Numbered from the stretch's first letter, positions 8,019 to 17,199 are shown. The stretch: DNA of 64,000 bases from Sandaracinus amylolyticus (GCF_021631985.1 NZ_CP070225.1:1488001-1552000); one strand, 5' to 3'. The notes: generated by a model not told the origin, from the sequence alone. Made by a program: numbers and translations.

Positions 8019-9029
8019 ATGGACGCAGCAAGCCCTCGGTTGGACGCGGCCCCGGATCTCGGGACCGTGGAGCGCGCAGGCGAGATGCCCGATGCGCTCG
8101 CGAGCGACACGCCCTCGCGACGCCCACACGGGCCGCGCGCGACGCCTCCTGCGCCCACGCCGCCGCGGCGCGAGCGTGAGCGCGACGAGAGCGGCGCGAG
8201 CATCCCGGTCGTGCTGATGCTCTCGCTGGGCGCGCACGTGCTGCTCGCGGTGGTGCTCACCGCGCTGCCCGCGTCGGCGAGCCTCTCGCTCGGTGCGCCG
8301 ATGATCGAGATCGAGGTGTCGATGCCGGCGCCCACGATCGCGCCGCCCGAGCCCGAGCCCGAGGTCGTCCCCGAGCCGGAGCCCGAGATCGCGCCCGAGC
8401 CGGTGCGCGAGGCGCCGCGTGTCGCCGCCGCACCGCGTCCCGAGCGCGCCCCCGAGCCGGCGGCCGCAGAGCCTCCTCCCCCCGCGCCCGAGCCGCCCTC
8501 GAGCGCCCCGCCCTCGCTCGACGAGGTGTTCGGCGAGCCGCCTCCGCCGCTGCCCTCGCTGACCGCAGCCGGTGGTGAGGCGGCTGGCTTCGCCGTGCCC
8601 GCGGGCTCCGCCGACGGTGCCGCCGGCGGTGTGCCCGGTGGTCGTGGTCGCGCGATCGGCGCGTCGGGGATCGGCACCGGGAATGGCACTGGCCCCGCAG
8701 TGTCCGGCCCCAGCGCCGACGAGGTCCGCCGCGCGCGTCGTGCCTACGCAGAGCGCGTCCGCGAGCTCCTCAATCGCGTCGTGCGATACCCGGTGCCGGC
8801 GCGTCGCGGTGGCATCGAGGGCCGCGTCGTCGTCGCGCTGCGCATCGCGAACGACGGTCGCCTGCTCGCGACGCGCGTGAGGACCTCGTGCGGCTATGCG
8901 CTGCTCGACGAAGCCGCGCTCGCGGCGGCGAACGACCTGCGCCAGCTTCCCGCGCCGCCCTCGCTCGCCGGGTGGGACAGCGCCGGCGACGAGCTGAGCA
9001 TCCCGGTCGTCTTCGAGATCACTCGCTGA
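8019..9029 (+). CDS. TonB-like energy transducer
   Basis: 336 residues. A charged cytoplasmic N-terminus (about 1-62) is followed by one membrane segment (IPVVLMLSLGAHVLLAVVLT, about 62-82). Next comes a Pro/Glu-rich periplasmic spacer with repeated PEPEPE-type units (about 105-185), a Gly-rich hinge, and a C-terminal TonB/TolA-like domain beginning near RRAYAERVRELLNRVVRYP and ending LSIPVVFEITR. TonB proteins transmit proton-motive force via ExbBD to outer-membrane receptors. No exbB/exbD or receptor gene is in the window. Its position after the imelysin operon and its Fur-like upstream site suggest the iron regulon. Confidence 0.82.
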   Translation: MDAASPRLDAAPDLGTVERAGEMPDALASDTPSRRPHGPRATPPAPTPPRRERERDESGASIPVVLMLSLGAHVLLAVVLTALPASASLSLGAPMIEIEVSMPAPTIAPPEPEPEVVPEPEPEIAPEPVREAPRVAAAPRPERAPEPAAAEPPPPAPEPPSSAPPSLDEVFGEPPPPLPSLTAAGGEAAGFAVPAGSADGAAGGVPGGRGRAIGASGIGTGNGTGPAVSGPSADEVRRARRAYAERVRELLNRVVRYPVPARRGGIEGRVVVALRIANDGRLLATRVRTSCGYALLDEAALAAANDLRQLPAPPSLAGWDSAGDELSIPVVFEITR

Positions 9030-9039
9030 CGGAAAGCGA

Positions 9040-9072
9040 ACGAGCGCGCCCTCTCGCGAGGAGCGCGCTCGT
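9040..9072. terminator. Bidirectional hairpin between tonB-like and cyclophilin genes
   Basis: Perfect 10-bp stem ACGAGCGCGC / GCGCGCTCGT around a 13-nt loop. It sits 10 bp after one stop and 8 bp before the convergent stop. No strong T-tract on either side, so termination is by position and stem strength only. Confidence 0.6.
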
Positions 9073-9080
9073 CTTCGTGA

Positions 9081-9650
9081 TCAGGCGCGCGAGATCTGGA
9101 TCTCGTTCAGCGTGATCGGCGTGCGCGGACGGTCCTGCGCGTCGCGCGGCGAGTGCGTGATCTTGCTGATCAGCTCCTGCCCCGAGATCACGTGACCGAA
9201 GACGGCGTGCTTGCCGTCGAGCCACGGGGTCGGCACCTCGCACAGGAAGAACTGCGAGCCGTTCGTGTTCGGGCCGGCGTTCGCCATCGAGAGCACGCCC
9301 GGACGATCGTGGCGCAGCTTCGGGTGGATCTCGTCGCCGAAGCGCCAGCCCGGACCACCGCGGCCAGTGCCCGTCGGATCGCCGCCCTGGATCATGAACT
9401 CGGGGATCACGCGGTGGAAGATCGTGCCCGAGTAGAGCGGGCGCTTCGTCTTCTGGTTCGTCTTCGGATCGGTCCACTCGACCTGACCGGTCGCGAGCGC
9501 GACGAAGTTCGCGACGGTGCGGGGCGCCTCCGCCTCGAAGAGCTTCACGGTGATGTCGCCCATCGACGTCTTGAACGTCGCGCGGAGCTCGCCGGTGCCG
9601 GGGACGAGTGTCTCGATCGGCGGAGCAGGACTATCGGGATTGGCAGCCAT
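9081..9650 (-). CDS. Cyclophilin-type peptidyl-prolyl cis-trans isomerase
   Basis: 189 residues. All main cyclophilin blocks are present: FHRVIPEFMIQGGDPTGTG (about 78-96, with the catalytic Arg80), MANAGPNTNGSQFF (about 122-135) and PWLDGKHAVFG (about 142-152). There is no signal peptide. The first 20 residues (MAANPDSPAPPIETLVPG) form a short flexible lead, so the enzyme should be cytoplasmic. It catalyses proline isomerisation in folding proteins. The ATG at 9650 is the only sensible start. It converges on the TonB-like gene over a shared hairpin. Confidence 0.95.
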   Translation of the reverse strand: MAANPDSPAPPIETLVPGTGELRATFKTSMGDITVKLFEAEAPRTVANFVALATGQVEWTDPKTNQKTKRPLYSGTIFHRVIPEFMIQGGDPTGTGRGGPGWRFGDEIHPKLRHDRPGVLSMANAGPNTNGSQFFLCEVPTPWLDGKHAVFGHVISGQELISKITHSPRDAQDRPRTPITLNEIQISRA

Positions 9651-9712
9651 CGCTCAGGTCTCCTCGTTGGCTCGAATGGAGCGCGAGGATGCCATAGGCA
9701 CGCGCGAGCGGG

Positions 9713-10678
9713 TCAACTGAGCGTCTTCGCCTCGAGCGCTTCCTGCGCGAGCGCGTCGAAGCTCGCGGCGCGCGCGCGTCGTTCTTCTTCCTCGTCGTAG
9801 AGCACGCGGATCACCTTCGGATCGACGCCCATGATCCGACTGATCGCAGGGCCGAGGATCGGACCGCTCACCGGGTGGTTGAAGAGGTCCTGCAGCGCGC
9901 GGAGGAAACGCGTGAACGGGCGGTTCACGTGATCGGTCTTGCGACCGAGCAGCTGGATGCGCTTGAAGGCCTCGACGAGGCGCTTGTTCGTCGGATCGAC
10001 GAGCTCCATCGGCCCGAAGAACACGTCACGGAAGAAGGGCTGCGCGTGGTACATGAAGCCCACGAGCGCCCACGCCGCGCGCGCCTCTTCGAGCGCCGAC
10101 TTCTTGGGCCGCGAGGCGAGCCACGCGTCGTACTCGGGCGACGCGTAGTACTCGCTCATGTGGTAGTCGACCGCGATGTGCCGCGACTCGTCGCGGTTGA
10201 TGAGCTTCATCGCCTGGTGGCTCATCTCGTCGTCGACGTAGTCGTCGAGCGAGCGCAGCAGCGCGACGTCGAGGAGCAGCTCGCCGGTCGTGATGTACGC
10301 GTTCGCGATGTCGGGCGCGAGGTGCTGCACCGCGTTCACGAAGTGCTTCCGGAAGCGCACGAGGTGCGGATTCAGCTCGTAGCGCTGGTAGCGATGCACG
10401 TCGTAGTGACGCGCGAGCAGCGTCGCCACGCGCGAGTGCCGCTCCTCGTCGACCACGAACGTCGAGAAGATCTGGCGCATCGTCGCGTCGCGCGCCTGAT
10501 CGCGCTGCACCTCGAAGAGCGCGCCCGCGAGCAGCTCGATGCCGCTCATGTCGGTGAAGTACTGGCAGACCGCGATCTCGTCCTCGCGCGAGAGCGCGCG
10601 CGGCGTGACCGACCAGTCGAGGTCCTCGATCCGCCACTGATCGCGGCGGCACATGTCGAGCATCCGAGCGACGTCCAT
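9713..10678 (-). CDS. Ferritin-like diiron protein, possible oxygenase
   Basis: 321 residues from the ATG at 10676-10678, which has GGAGGTG eight bases upstream. The sequence shows a complete four-helix diiron ligand set: Glu48 (SGIELL), Glu78-x-x-His81 (DEERH), Glu133 (TTGELLLD) and Glu164-x-x-His167 (DESRH). This is the E / ExxH / E / ExxH pattern of ferritin-like oxygenases and ribonucleotide-reductase-like proteins. Length and helices exceed a simple ferritin. N-oxygenases of the AurF type and diiron fatty-acid enzymes share this pattern; the substrate cannot be read from the sequence. No metabolic partner gene is adjacent. Confidence 0.72.
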   Translation of the reverse strand: MDVARMLDMCRRDQWRIEDLDWSVTPRALSREDEIAVCQYFTDMSGIELLAGALFEVQRDQARDATMRQIFSTFVVDEERHSRVATLLARHYDVHRYQRYELNPHLVRFRKHFVNAVQHLAPDIANAYITTGELLLDVALLRSLDDYVDDEMSHQAMKLINRDESRHIAVDYHMSEYYASPEYDAWLASRPKKSALEEARAAWALVGFMYHAQPFFRDVFFGPMELVDPTNKRLVEAFKRIQLLGRKTDHVNRPFTRFLRALQDLFNHPVSGPILGPAISRIMGVDPKVIRVLYDEEEERRARAASFDALAQEALEAKTLS

Positions 10679-10742
10679 GGCGCGACCACCTCCACGGCTT
10701 CCGTGGAGCATACGCGCCCGGCGCGCGATCGACGAAGTCAGC

Positions 10743-12164
10743 TCACGGCGTCGCGGTGGTGCTCGGGCGCTCGGTCGCCGCGATCATCGCGGTCGGTCCG
10801 TCGTAGCCGTCGAGCAGCGCGCCGTGGAGCACCTCGCCGAGGCGCTGGTACCCACGCAGCGTGTAGTGCACGTGATCGCGCTGGGCCCACGCCGGGTCCT
10901 GCGCGGCCCACTGCACCATGTGCATCGGGCCTCCGCCGAAGCCCACGAGGTCGAAGAACCCGCAGCCCATCTCCGCGGCGACCCGGCGCTGGGTGTCGAC
11001 CACCATCGCGGTGCGCGGACGCTCCGAGAACGTGCCGTCGCGGTTCGCGATCGGACGATCGCTCGGACCGATCAGCAGGCACGAGGCGTTGGGCACCGTC
11101 GCGCGCGCGCGTGCGACGACGCGACGCAGATCGCGCTCGTAGATCTCGATCGGCTGATCGTCGTCGCCGCTCTCGTTGGTGCCGTATGCGAGCACCACGA
11201 GATCGGGATTGCGACGACGCACGTGCTCCGCCCACAGCGTCTCGTCCCAGAGCAGCTGCGCCGCGGCGCGCGCACCGTTGATGCCGAGCGTGTCGATCAC
11301 CACACCGGGCACCTCGCGCTCCACCGCGACGCCGTAGACCGTGACCGGCCCGTCGCCGCGCGGGCGGATCTCGAAGCTGTGCGGGCCGTCGGGCACCGTG
11401 AAGAGCGCGTAGTCCCCGCCGGTGTCCGCGCCGCGGGTGCGCACACGACCGACGACACGATCGTCGATGCGCACCTCGACCGTGCCGCCCTCGGGCTGGC
11501 GCAGATAGAAGAGCTCGAAGCGGCTCGCGTGGCGCTCGCCGGTGACGACGCGACCGAACGCGCGCGCCGAGCTCGAGGTGAGCGCGACGCCCGCGAGGCC
11601 GTAGAGGCCGGCGACGGTCTCGCCGACGCGCACGCGCGCCGCTTCCCAGAGGCGATGGTTGCTCTCGACGGTGATGTCGAGGTGGCGATAGTGCGGCCAC
11701 GGATGCGCGGGCATCACGAAGCCGTGGCCCGCGTCGCCGAACTCCTGCTGCAGCATGCGGCGCAGCGTGCCCGTCGCGAAATCACCCGCGACGTGCGAGG
11801 CGCCGTACACCACGACGCGCGCTTGTCCCTCGCCCATCGCCGCGCGACGCAGCGCCGCGTGGAACGTGCGCATCGAGGTGCCGCTCGGATCGAAGAGCGG
11901 CGTCTGCACGCCGAGGACGATCTCGCCGTTCTCGTCGAGCACCGGCGCTTCGCCCTCGATCGATCCCTCGGGACCGCTCTCCTCGGCGATCGCGTCGGCG
12001 AGGCGATCGGTGCGGGGATCGAGGGCCGCGGTCACGTCGCCTTCGAGGGGCGCGCCCCTCCGCACCTGCGGCTGCGCCTCCGCTTCCGCGCCGCACCCGA
12101 TCAGGGTGCCCGCGATCAGGAGCGCCGACAGCGCATCGCGCGCCGAGCGACGAGAGAAGCCCAC
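10743..12164 (-). CDS. SGNH/GDSL-hydrolase-like lipoprotein
   Basis: 473 residues from GTG 12164. It starts with a signal peptide and lipobox LIGC, preceded by a possible near-leaderless promoter. After a low-complexity acidic linker the hydrolase domain starts with VVVYGASHVAGD (Ser about 123, block I). Block III is AYGTNESGDDD, and the catalytic Asp/His pair lies in QRDHVHYTLRGYQRLGE near the C-terminus. A beta-rich insertion (about 170-300) separates blocks I and III. The family includes esterases acting on O-acetylated cell-wall or surface polysaccharides. An extracytoplasmic deacetylase/esterase role is inferred. Confidence 0.78.
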   Translation of the reverse strand: MGFSRRSARDALSALLIAGTLIGCGAEAEAQPQVRRGAPLEGDVTAALDPRTDRLADAIAEESGPEGSIEGEAPVLDENGEIVLGVQTPLFDPSGTSMRTFHAALRRAAMGEGQARVVVYGASHVAGDFATGTLRRMLQQEFGDAGHGFVMPAHPWPHYRHLDITVESNHRLWEAARVRVGETVAGLYGLAGVALTSSSARAFGRVVTGERHASRFELFYLRQPEGGTVEVRIDDRVVGRVRTRGADTGGDYALFTVPDGPHSFEIRPRGDGPVTVYGVAVEREVPGVVIDTLGINGARAAAQLLWDETLWAEHVRRRNPDLVVLAYGTNESGDDDQPIEIYERDLRRVVARARATVPNASCLLIGPSDRPIANRDGTFSERPRTAMVVDTQRRVAAEMGCGFFDLVGFGGGPMHMVQWAAQDPAWAQRDHVHYTLRGYQRLGEVLHGALLDGYDGPTAMIAATERPSTTATP

Positions 12165-12172
12165 CGAAAGAA

Positions 12173-12199
12173 AATGTAGAGACGGAGCGGCCTCGTCAA
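12173..12199 (-). promoter_or_regulatory. Candidate near-leaderless promoter for the SGNH lipoprotein
   Basis: On the minus strand TTGACG (12199-12194) is followed, after a short 15-bp spacer, by TACATT (12178-12173). This ends 8 bp before the chosen GTG. The region is visibly AT-richer than its surroundings. Spacing is below the optimum, so this is tentative. Confidence 0.3.
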
Positions 12200-12265
12200 A
12201 TTCTACGAGGTCACATGTGCGTGCTCGACTCCCGTCGAGCGACATTCGTTTGAGGTCCAACGATT

Positions 12266-13075
12266 TCAGGTCGTCCGGCCGACCAGTGCCTCGCATCGGG
12301 ACCAGAACGCGCCACGGAAGGTCGCGTCATCCGCGAGCGGGTGGCTCGGCGCGATGCGGGAGTCGGCCCAGTAGCGTCCGCTCTCGCGCCCGCCGTCGGC
12401 GTGGGTCGCGAGGTGCACGCTCGTGCGCGCGCCTTGCTCGACGCTCGCGCCGGTCGAGCCGAAGCCCTCGCGCAGCAGCTTCGTGGTGATGACGCCGGGA
12501 TGCAGGCTGTTCGACGTCACGTGCGTTCCGGTGAGGCGCTTCGCGAGCTCGTGCGCGAAGACGACGTTCGCGAGCTTGCTCGCCGAGTACGCACCGTAGC
12601 CGTCGAACGCGCGCTTCGTGAGCGCGAGGTCGTCGAGCTCCAGGCGACCGCGCTGATGCGCGACCGAGCTCACCGTGATGATGCGAGACGGAGCGGCGGC
12701 CTTCACCACGTCGAGCAGCGCGTGCGTGAGCACGAACGGCGCGAAGTGGTTCACCGCCATCGTCGTCTCGAATCCGTCGGACGTGACGCGCCGCTCGTTC
12801 ATGAACACGCCCGCGTTGTGCAGCAGCACGTCGAGCGCCGGCGCGAGCGCGCGCACCTCGCTCGCCAGCCCGCGCACCTGGTCCATCGACGCGAGATCCG
12901 CGCGGACGCGCTCGAGCGATGCGCTCGGCACCGCGCGCCGGATCGCGCTCACCGCCGCGTCGATGCGCGCGTCGGAGCGGCCGTGCACGATCACGCGCAT
13001 CCCACGTCGAGCGAGCTCGAGCGCGGTCGCGAGCCCGATGCCGTCGGTCGCGCCGGTGACCAGCGCGGTCTTCAC
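12266..13075 (-). CDS. Short-chain dehydrogenase/reductase
   Basis: 269 residues from GTG 13075, which overlaps the stop of the homogentisate dioxygenase gene (GTGA). Classical SDR features are all present: cofactor motif TGATDGIG (7-14), NAG (87-89), Ser137 and YSASK (Tyr163, Lys167). The long C-terminal part (HPGVITTKLLREGF) resembles retinol-dehydrogenase/WW-oxidoreductase-like SDRs. Substrate unknown. Tight coupling to hmgA suggests a role linked to aromatic catabolism or simple hitch-hiking in the operon. Arg34 after the second strand hints at NADP(H) preference (weak). Confidence 0.88.
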   Translation of the reverse strand: MKTALVTGATDGIGLATALELARRGMRVIVHGRSDARIDAAVSAIRRAVPSASLERVRADLASMDQVRGLASEVRALAPALDVLLHNAGVFMNERRVTSDGFETTMAVNHFAPFVLTHALLDVVKAAAPSRIITVSSVAHQRGRLELDDLALTKRAFDGYGAYSASKLANVVFAHELAKRLTGTHVTSNSLHPGVITTKLLREGFGSTGASVEQGARTSVHLATHADGGRESGRYWADSRIAPSHPLADDATFRGAFWSRCEALVGRTT

Positions 13076-14235
13076 TCGACGAAGCTGTCCTGGTAGGCCG
13101 CGTCCTCCACCGCGCGCGCCGCGTTCGTCGGCCGCAGCGGGAGGAAGCAGTCGAGCATCACCGCGAGCTCGTCGGTGCGATGCGTGCCCCGGCTCTTCTC
13201 GTACGCGCCGGGGTGCGGGCCGTGCGGGATGCCGGCGGGATGGAACGAGACGCTGCCCGGTCCGACGCCACGACGCGACGTGAAGTTGCCGCGCACGTAG
13301 AAGAGGAACTCGTCGACGTCGACGCTGGAGTGCGGGTAGGGGCAGGGGATCGCGTCGGGATGGAAGTCGACGACGCGCGGCACGAACGAGCAGATGAGCC
13401 CGCCGCGGATCGCGAACGTGCCGTGCCACGTCGGCGGCAGGTGCACGAGCCCGGCGCGCGGCTGGAAGTTGAGGATCGGGAACGCCCACGGATAGATCGA
13501 GCCGTCCCAGCCGACGACGTCGAGCGGCGAGTGCGTGAGCGAGAACGCGTGGAAGCGACCGTTCTTGCGCACGACCTGGGTGCGGACGTTCTCGTCGATC
13601 GGCCCGACGAAGTCGGGGCGACGGAAGTCGCGGTGCGAGTAGGGCGCGTCCATGCGGAGCTGCCCGACCTCGTTGCGCCACTGGCGCGGCAGGTGGAGCC
13701 CGCCGTGGCACTCGAAGATCAGCCAGCTCTGCGGGCCCTCGGGGATCCAACGATGGAGCAGACCACGCGGCACGAACACGTAGTCGTCCTGCTCGTAGCG
13801 CACGTCGCCGAGCATCGTGCGCAGCGTGCCGCGGCCCTCGAACACGTAGACCAGCGTGTCGGCGTCGCCGTCGACGAAGTAGACGGGATCGGGCGTGCTC
13901 GGCTTCGCGATCGAGAGCGTGACGTCGGCGTTGAAGAGCAGCGGCTCGCGCGCATCGATCGGCGCGGTGCCCTTCACCTTCAGCTCGTTCGTCTTGTAGT
14001 GACGCTTGAGCAGCCGGTGATCCTCGGACGCGCTCGCGTTCGTCGGGATCGTCCACCCGTGCGTCGTCGCGACGAGGCGCTGCTCGTGCGGACGATGCAG
14101 GTGGTACGCGATGGTGTACGGGCCCTCGAAGCCCTGCTGCGTGATGCACTCTTCCCAGCGCAGCTCACCGTCCGAGCCGGTGAGCGCGATGTGGTGCTTC
14201 GCAGGGATGTCGCCGAACGCGAGACGCTCGATCAT
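13072..14235 (-). CDS. hmgA: Homogentisate 1,2-dioxygenase
   Basis: 387 residues, the shorter bacterial form. Typical segments are QQGFEGPYTIAYHLHRP, DDYVFVPRGLLHRW, PPTWHGTFAIRGGLICSFVPR and the C-terminal SFHPAGIPHGPHPGAYEKS, which carries the His ligands and Glu of the Fe(II) site in the cupin fold. The enzyme opens the ring of homogentisate to maleylacetoacetate. Genes for the step before (HPPD) and the two steps after (MaiA, FAH) lie just upstream on the same strand, so the complete route from 4-hydroxyphenylpyruvate to fumarate and acetoacetate is encoded here. Confidence 0.92.
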   Translation of the reverse strand: MIERLAFGDIPAKHHIALTGSDGELRWEECITQQGFEGPYTIAYHLHRPHEQRLVATTHGWTIPTNASASEDHRLLKRHYKTNELKVKGTAPIDAREPLLFNADVTLSIAKPSTPDPVYFVDGDADTLVYVFEGRGTLRTMLGDVRYEQDDYVFVPRGLLHRWIPEGPQSWLIFECHGGLHLPRQWRNEVGQLRMDAPYSHRDFRRPDFVGPIDENVRTQVVRKNGRFHAFSLTHSPLDVVGWDGSIYPWAFPILNFQPRAGLVHLPPTWHGTFAIRGGLICSFVPRVVDFHPDAIPCPYPHSSVDVDEFLFYVRGNFTSRRGVGPGSVSFHPAGIPHGPHPGAYEKSRGTHRTDELAVMLDCFLPLRPTNAARAVEDAAYQDSFVE

Positions 14236-14305
14236 CGGTGCACGTTCCTCCGGCGCTCGTAGGTGCGCGTGGAGCTCCGAGGCGCGCTGAGGAAGCGCAC
14301 CTCGA

Positions 14306-15457
14306 TCAAATCCGTCCTTCCATCTTGTGCTGGCGCTCGATGCTCTCGAAGAGCGCGCGGAAGTTGCCGCCGCCGAAGCCCTGCGAGCCCTTGCGCTGGA
14401 TGATCTCGTAGAAGAACGGACCCGCCTCGCGCTCGCCGTAGAGACCCGCCGAGTCCTGCAGGAAGATCTGCAGCAGGTACTTCTTGAGCCCCTCGCCGTC
14501 GACGAGGATCTCGAGCTCGCGGAGGATGTCGCTCTTCTCGTCGATCTCCTTCACGCCGGTCTCTTCGAGGCGCTGCGGGAGCATGTCGTAGTAGGTCCCG
14601 GGCGTCGGCATGAAGCGCACGCCGCGCTCGCGCAGGCCACGCACCGCGGGGATGATGTCCTTCACGCTCAGCGCCGCGTGCTGGATGCCGTCGCCCTTCT
14701 GGTCCTCGTGGAAGAGGTTGATCTGCGACGCGCGGAAGAAGGGACGCTTGGGCTCGTTGTTCGCGAACTTCGCGCCGCTCTTGCGATCCCACATGACGGT
14801 CGACTTGAGGCCCGAGCCGCTCTCGCGCTCGCCCGCGACGTCGTTGGTGTGGAACTGGATGTCCCAGAAGCGCTCGAAGCCCATCACGTGCTCCATCCAG
14901 AGCAGCGCGGGCGACATCGTCTCGAAGTTCGACGTGATGTGATCGATGCCGAGGAAGCCGAACGCGTTCTTCCCGCCCTGCGGCGCCGCGTGCTTCTTCA
15001 TGCCGGGGTACGTGCCGTCGTAGCGATCGCGCTGCACGAAGCGGAACGTGCTGCCGCCGAACGGCGTGGTGATCGAGAACGTCTTGAACGTGCCGAGATC
15101 GTCCTTGGTCTCGATCACGTCGGAGATCGGCGTCGCGCCGCGCGACTCGAGGACGCGCAGCGCGTGCGCCGCGTCCTCGACCTCGAAGATGAGCGTGCCG
15201 ACGCCGTCGGGATGCTTCTGCAGCCAGCGCCACGCACGCCCGCCTTCGCCGACCGGCTGGCTGACGAGCACGCGCACCGCGCCCGCCTCGAAGATCACGC
15301 TCTTCTGCTTGCCGCGCGCGGCGAGCGCGTCGTCGGACACCGCCGTCTCCGCGAAGTCGAGCGCGCCGGTGTAGAAGTGGCGGCTGCGATCGAGATCGTG
15401 GACGTAGTAGTGGATCGCTTCGAGGCGACGGATTCCGACGGGCTCACGCGAGGTCAT
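14306..15457 (-). CDS. hppD: 4-hydroxyphenylpyruvate dioxygenase
   Basis: 383 residues from the ATG at 15457 (GGAG just upstream); an in-frame earlier start would overlap maiA. The two-domain vicinal-oxygen-chelate fold is recognisable, with the Fe(II) facial triad at His173 (GIDHITSNFE), His260 (GDGIQHAALS) and Glu351 (PFFYEIIQRKG). The C-terminal helix GFGGGNFRALFESIER is a family hallmark. It converts 4-hydroxyphenylpyruvate to homogentisate in tyrosine breakdown. It follows maiA by 25 bp and precedes hmgA by 70 bp, consistent with one operon. Confidence 0.95.
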   Translation of the reverse strand: MTSREPVGIRRLEAIHYYVHDLDRSRHFYTGALDFAETAVSDDALAARGKQKSVIFEAGAVRVLVSQPVGEGGRAWRWLQKHPDGVGTLIFEVEDAAHALRVLESRGATPISDVIETKDDLGTFKTFSITTPFGGSTFRFVQRDRYDGTYPGMKKHAAPQGGKNAFGFLGIDHITSNFETMSPALLWMEHVMGFERFWDIQFHTNDVAGERESGSGLKSTVMWDRKSGAKFANNEPKRPFFRASQINLFHEDQKGDGIQHAALSVKDIIPAVRGLRERGVRFMPTPGTYYDMLPQRLEETGVKEIDEKSDILRELEILVDGEGLKKYLLQIFLQDSAGLYGEREAGPFFYEIIQRKGSQGFGGGNFRALFESIERQHKMEGRI

Positions 15458-15482
15458 GCAGTCTCCGGAAAATCGTTGGAGC

Positions 15483-16133
15483 TCAAACGGGTTTGGGAGC
15501 GTCCGGCTGCGCATCGGGGTGCGCCTGCTGGAACGCGGGGAGCGCGAGGCACGCGGCCTCGACGCGGACGAGCAGCGGGAAGCGCGCGTCGAGATCGGGC
15601 ACCTCGAAGCGGCGCGCGGCGTTGAGCTGAGGGACGAGGCAGAGGTCCGCGATGCTCGGCGAGTCGCCGACCGAGAAGCGGCCCGCGACGTCCTTCGCGC
15701 GCGCCTCGTACGCGGCGAGGCCGAGCTCGTTGAAGTGGCGCGCGTGGAGCCTGCCCGCGCCCGCCTGGAGCGCGTCCATACGCGCCATCGGGGCGAGGTT
15801 CTGGTGCGGCTGGATGCCCGAGTTGACGATCTCCGCGAGCTCGCGCGCGCGGCAGCGCAGATAGGGATCGCGCGGGAGCAGCGCGGGCTCGGGGTGGAGC
15901 TCGTCGAGGAGCTCGATGATCGCGATCGACTGCGAGACGACGACTCGCTTGCCGTTCACCTCGAGCTCGAGCGCGGGCACCTGGTCCATCGGGTTGCGCG
16001 CGTGGTGCTCTGCGCTGCGCTGCTCGCCGTGCACGATGTGCACGGGCACGTACTCGTACGAGAGACCCTTGAGCGCGAGCGCGGTGCGCACACGCCACGA
16101 CGCGGACGAACGCCAGTAGTTGTAGAGCTTCAT
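15483..16133 (-). CDS. maiA: Maleylacetoacetate isomerase (zeta-class GST)
   Basis: 216 residues, full length for the family. The zeta-GST glutathione-binding motif SSASWRVR is at 9-16. NPMDQVPALE (48-57) and SQSIAIIELLDE (68-79) form the rest of the thioredoxin-like G-site, and the C-terminal all-helical domain follows. It isomerises maleylacetoacetate to fumarylacetoacetate. It begins 2 bp after the FAH stop, so the two are translated from the same message. Confidence 0.95.
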   Translation of the reverse strand: MKLYNYWRSSASWRVRTALALKGLSYEYVPVHIVHGEQRSAEHHARNPMDQVPALELEVNGKRVVVSQSIAIIELLDELHPEPALLPRDPYLRCRARELAEIVNSGIQPHQNLAPMARMDALQAGAGRLHARHFNELGLAAYEARAKDVAGRFSVGDSPSIADLCLVPQLNAARRFEVPDLDARFPLLVRVEAACLALPAFQQAHPDAQPDAPKPV

Positions 16134-16135
16134 GC

Positions 16136-17146
16136 TCAGACTTTCGTGCGACGCGTGTCGCTGCGCTTCTCGAAAGGCACGACGGTCTGTGCGATTCGTC
16201 CGAAGAGGCTCCGTCCCGACGCGTCGCTCATCTCGATCTCGACGCGATTGCCGTACGTGAGGAAGGGCGTGCTCGGCGCGCCGGTGTCGAGGATCTCGCG
16301 CATGCGACGCTCCGCGAGGCACGAGATGCCGCGCGCGGGATCGGCGTTGCTCACGGTGCCGCTGCCGAGGATCGTGCCGGCGCCGAACGCGCGCGTCTTC
16401 GTGATGTGCGCGATGAGGTCGTAGAACGAGAAGTGCATCTCGGGGCCCGCCTCGGGATCGCCGACGAGGCGACCGTCGAGCCAGGTGCGCAGCCGGAGGT
16501 GAACGCGCCCGTCCTTCCACGCGTCGCCGAGCTCGTCGGGCGTGATCGCGAACGGCGAGAACGCGGTCGCGGGCTTGCTGCCGAAGAAGCCGAAGCCCTT
16601 CGCGAGCTCGTCGGGCACGAGGTTCCGCAGCGTGACGTCGTTCGCGAGCATCAGGAGGCGCACGTGGCGCGCGGCCTCCTCCTTCGTCGTGCCCTGCGGC
16701 GTGTCGCCGAGGATCACGCAGACCTCGGACTCGAAGTCGCAGCCCCACGCGACGTCGGCGAGCGGGATGTCGTCGGTCGGTGCGAGGAAGTCGCTCGAGC
16801 CACCCTGGTACACGAGGGGATCGGTCTCGAGCGTCGCCGGAGGCTGCGCGCCGCGCGCCTTCCGGACGAGCACGATGTGATTGATGTACGCGGAGCCGTC
16901 GACCCACTCGTACGCGCGCGGAAGCGGCGCGCGGAGCTGCGCGACGTCGAGCGGGCGCGACTCGATCTGATCGTGCTCGAGCCGATCGGCGACGGCGCGG
17001 AGCGCGGGCTCGACCGCGTCCCACTCGTCGAGCGCGCGCTGCAGCGTGGGCGCGATCTCGGTGGCCGGCGCGTAGCGCGTTCCGTCGCGACGAACGACGA
17101 CGAGAGCTCCGTCGCGCGTGCCGTTCCTCAGCGTGGCGAGCTTCAT
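16136..17146 (-). CDS. Fumarylacetoacetate hydrolase family protein
   Basis: 336 residues. The FAH-superfamily metal-site segments are visible: WGCDFESEVCVILGD (acidic ligands), LANDVTLRN, KGFGFFGSKPATAFSPF and AGTILGSGTVSNADP. The N-terminal part (MKLATLRNGTRDGALVVVRRD) is the short lead domain of bacterial fumarylacetoacetases. It cleaves fumarylacetoacetate to fumarate and acetoacetate. It is the first gene of the tyrosine-degradation run; two palindromes lie 54-120 bp upstream of its start and are candidate control sites. Confidence 0.9.
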   Translation of the reverse strand: MKLATLRNGTRDGALVVVRRDGTRYAPATEIAPTLQRALDEWDAVEPALRAVADRLEHDQIESRPLDVAQLRAPLPRAYEWVDGSAYINHIVLVRKARGAQPPATLETDPLVYQGGSSDFLAPTDDIPLADVAWGCDFESEVCVILGDTPQGTTKEEAARHVRLLMLANDVTLRNLVPDELAKGFGFFGSKPATAFSPFAITPDELGDAWKDGRVHLRLRTWLDGRLVGDPEAGPEMHFSFYDLIAHITKTRAFGAGTILGSGTVSNADPARGISCLAERRMREILDTGAPSTPFLTYGNRVEIEMSDASGRSLFGRIAQTVVPFEKRSDTRRTKV

Positions 17147-17199
17147 GGGCGGGGCAGTCTACTCCTCGCTTCGCAGCGAGCTTCGACCGCGATCCGCGC

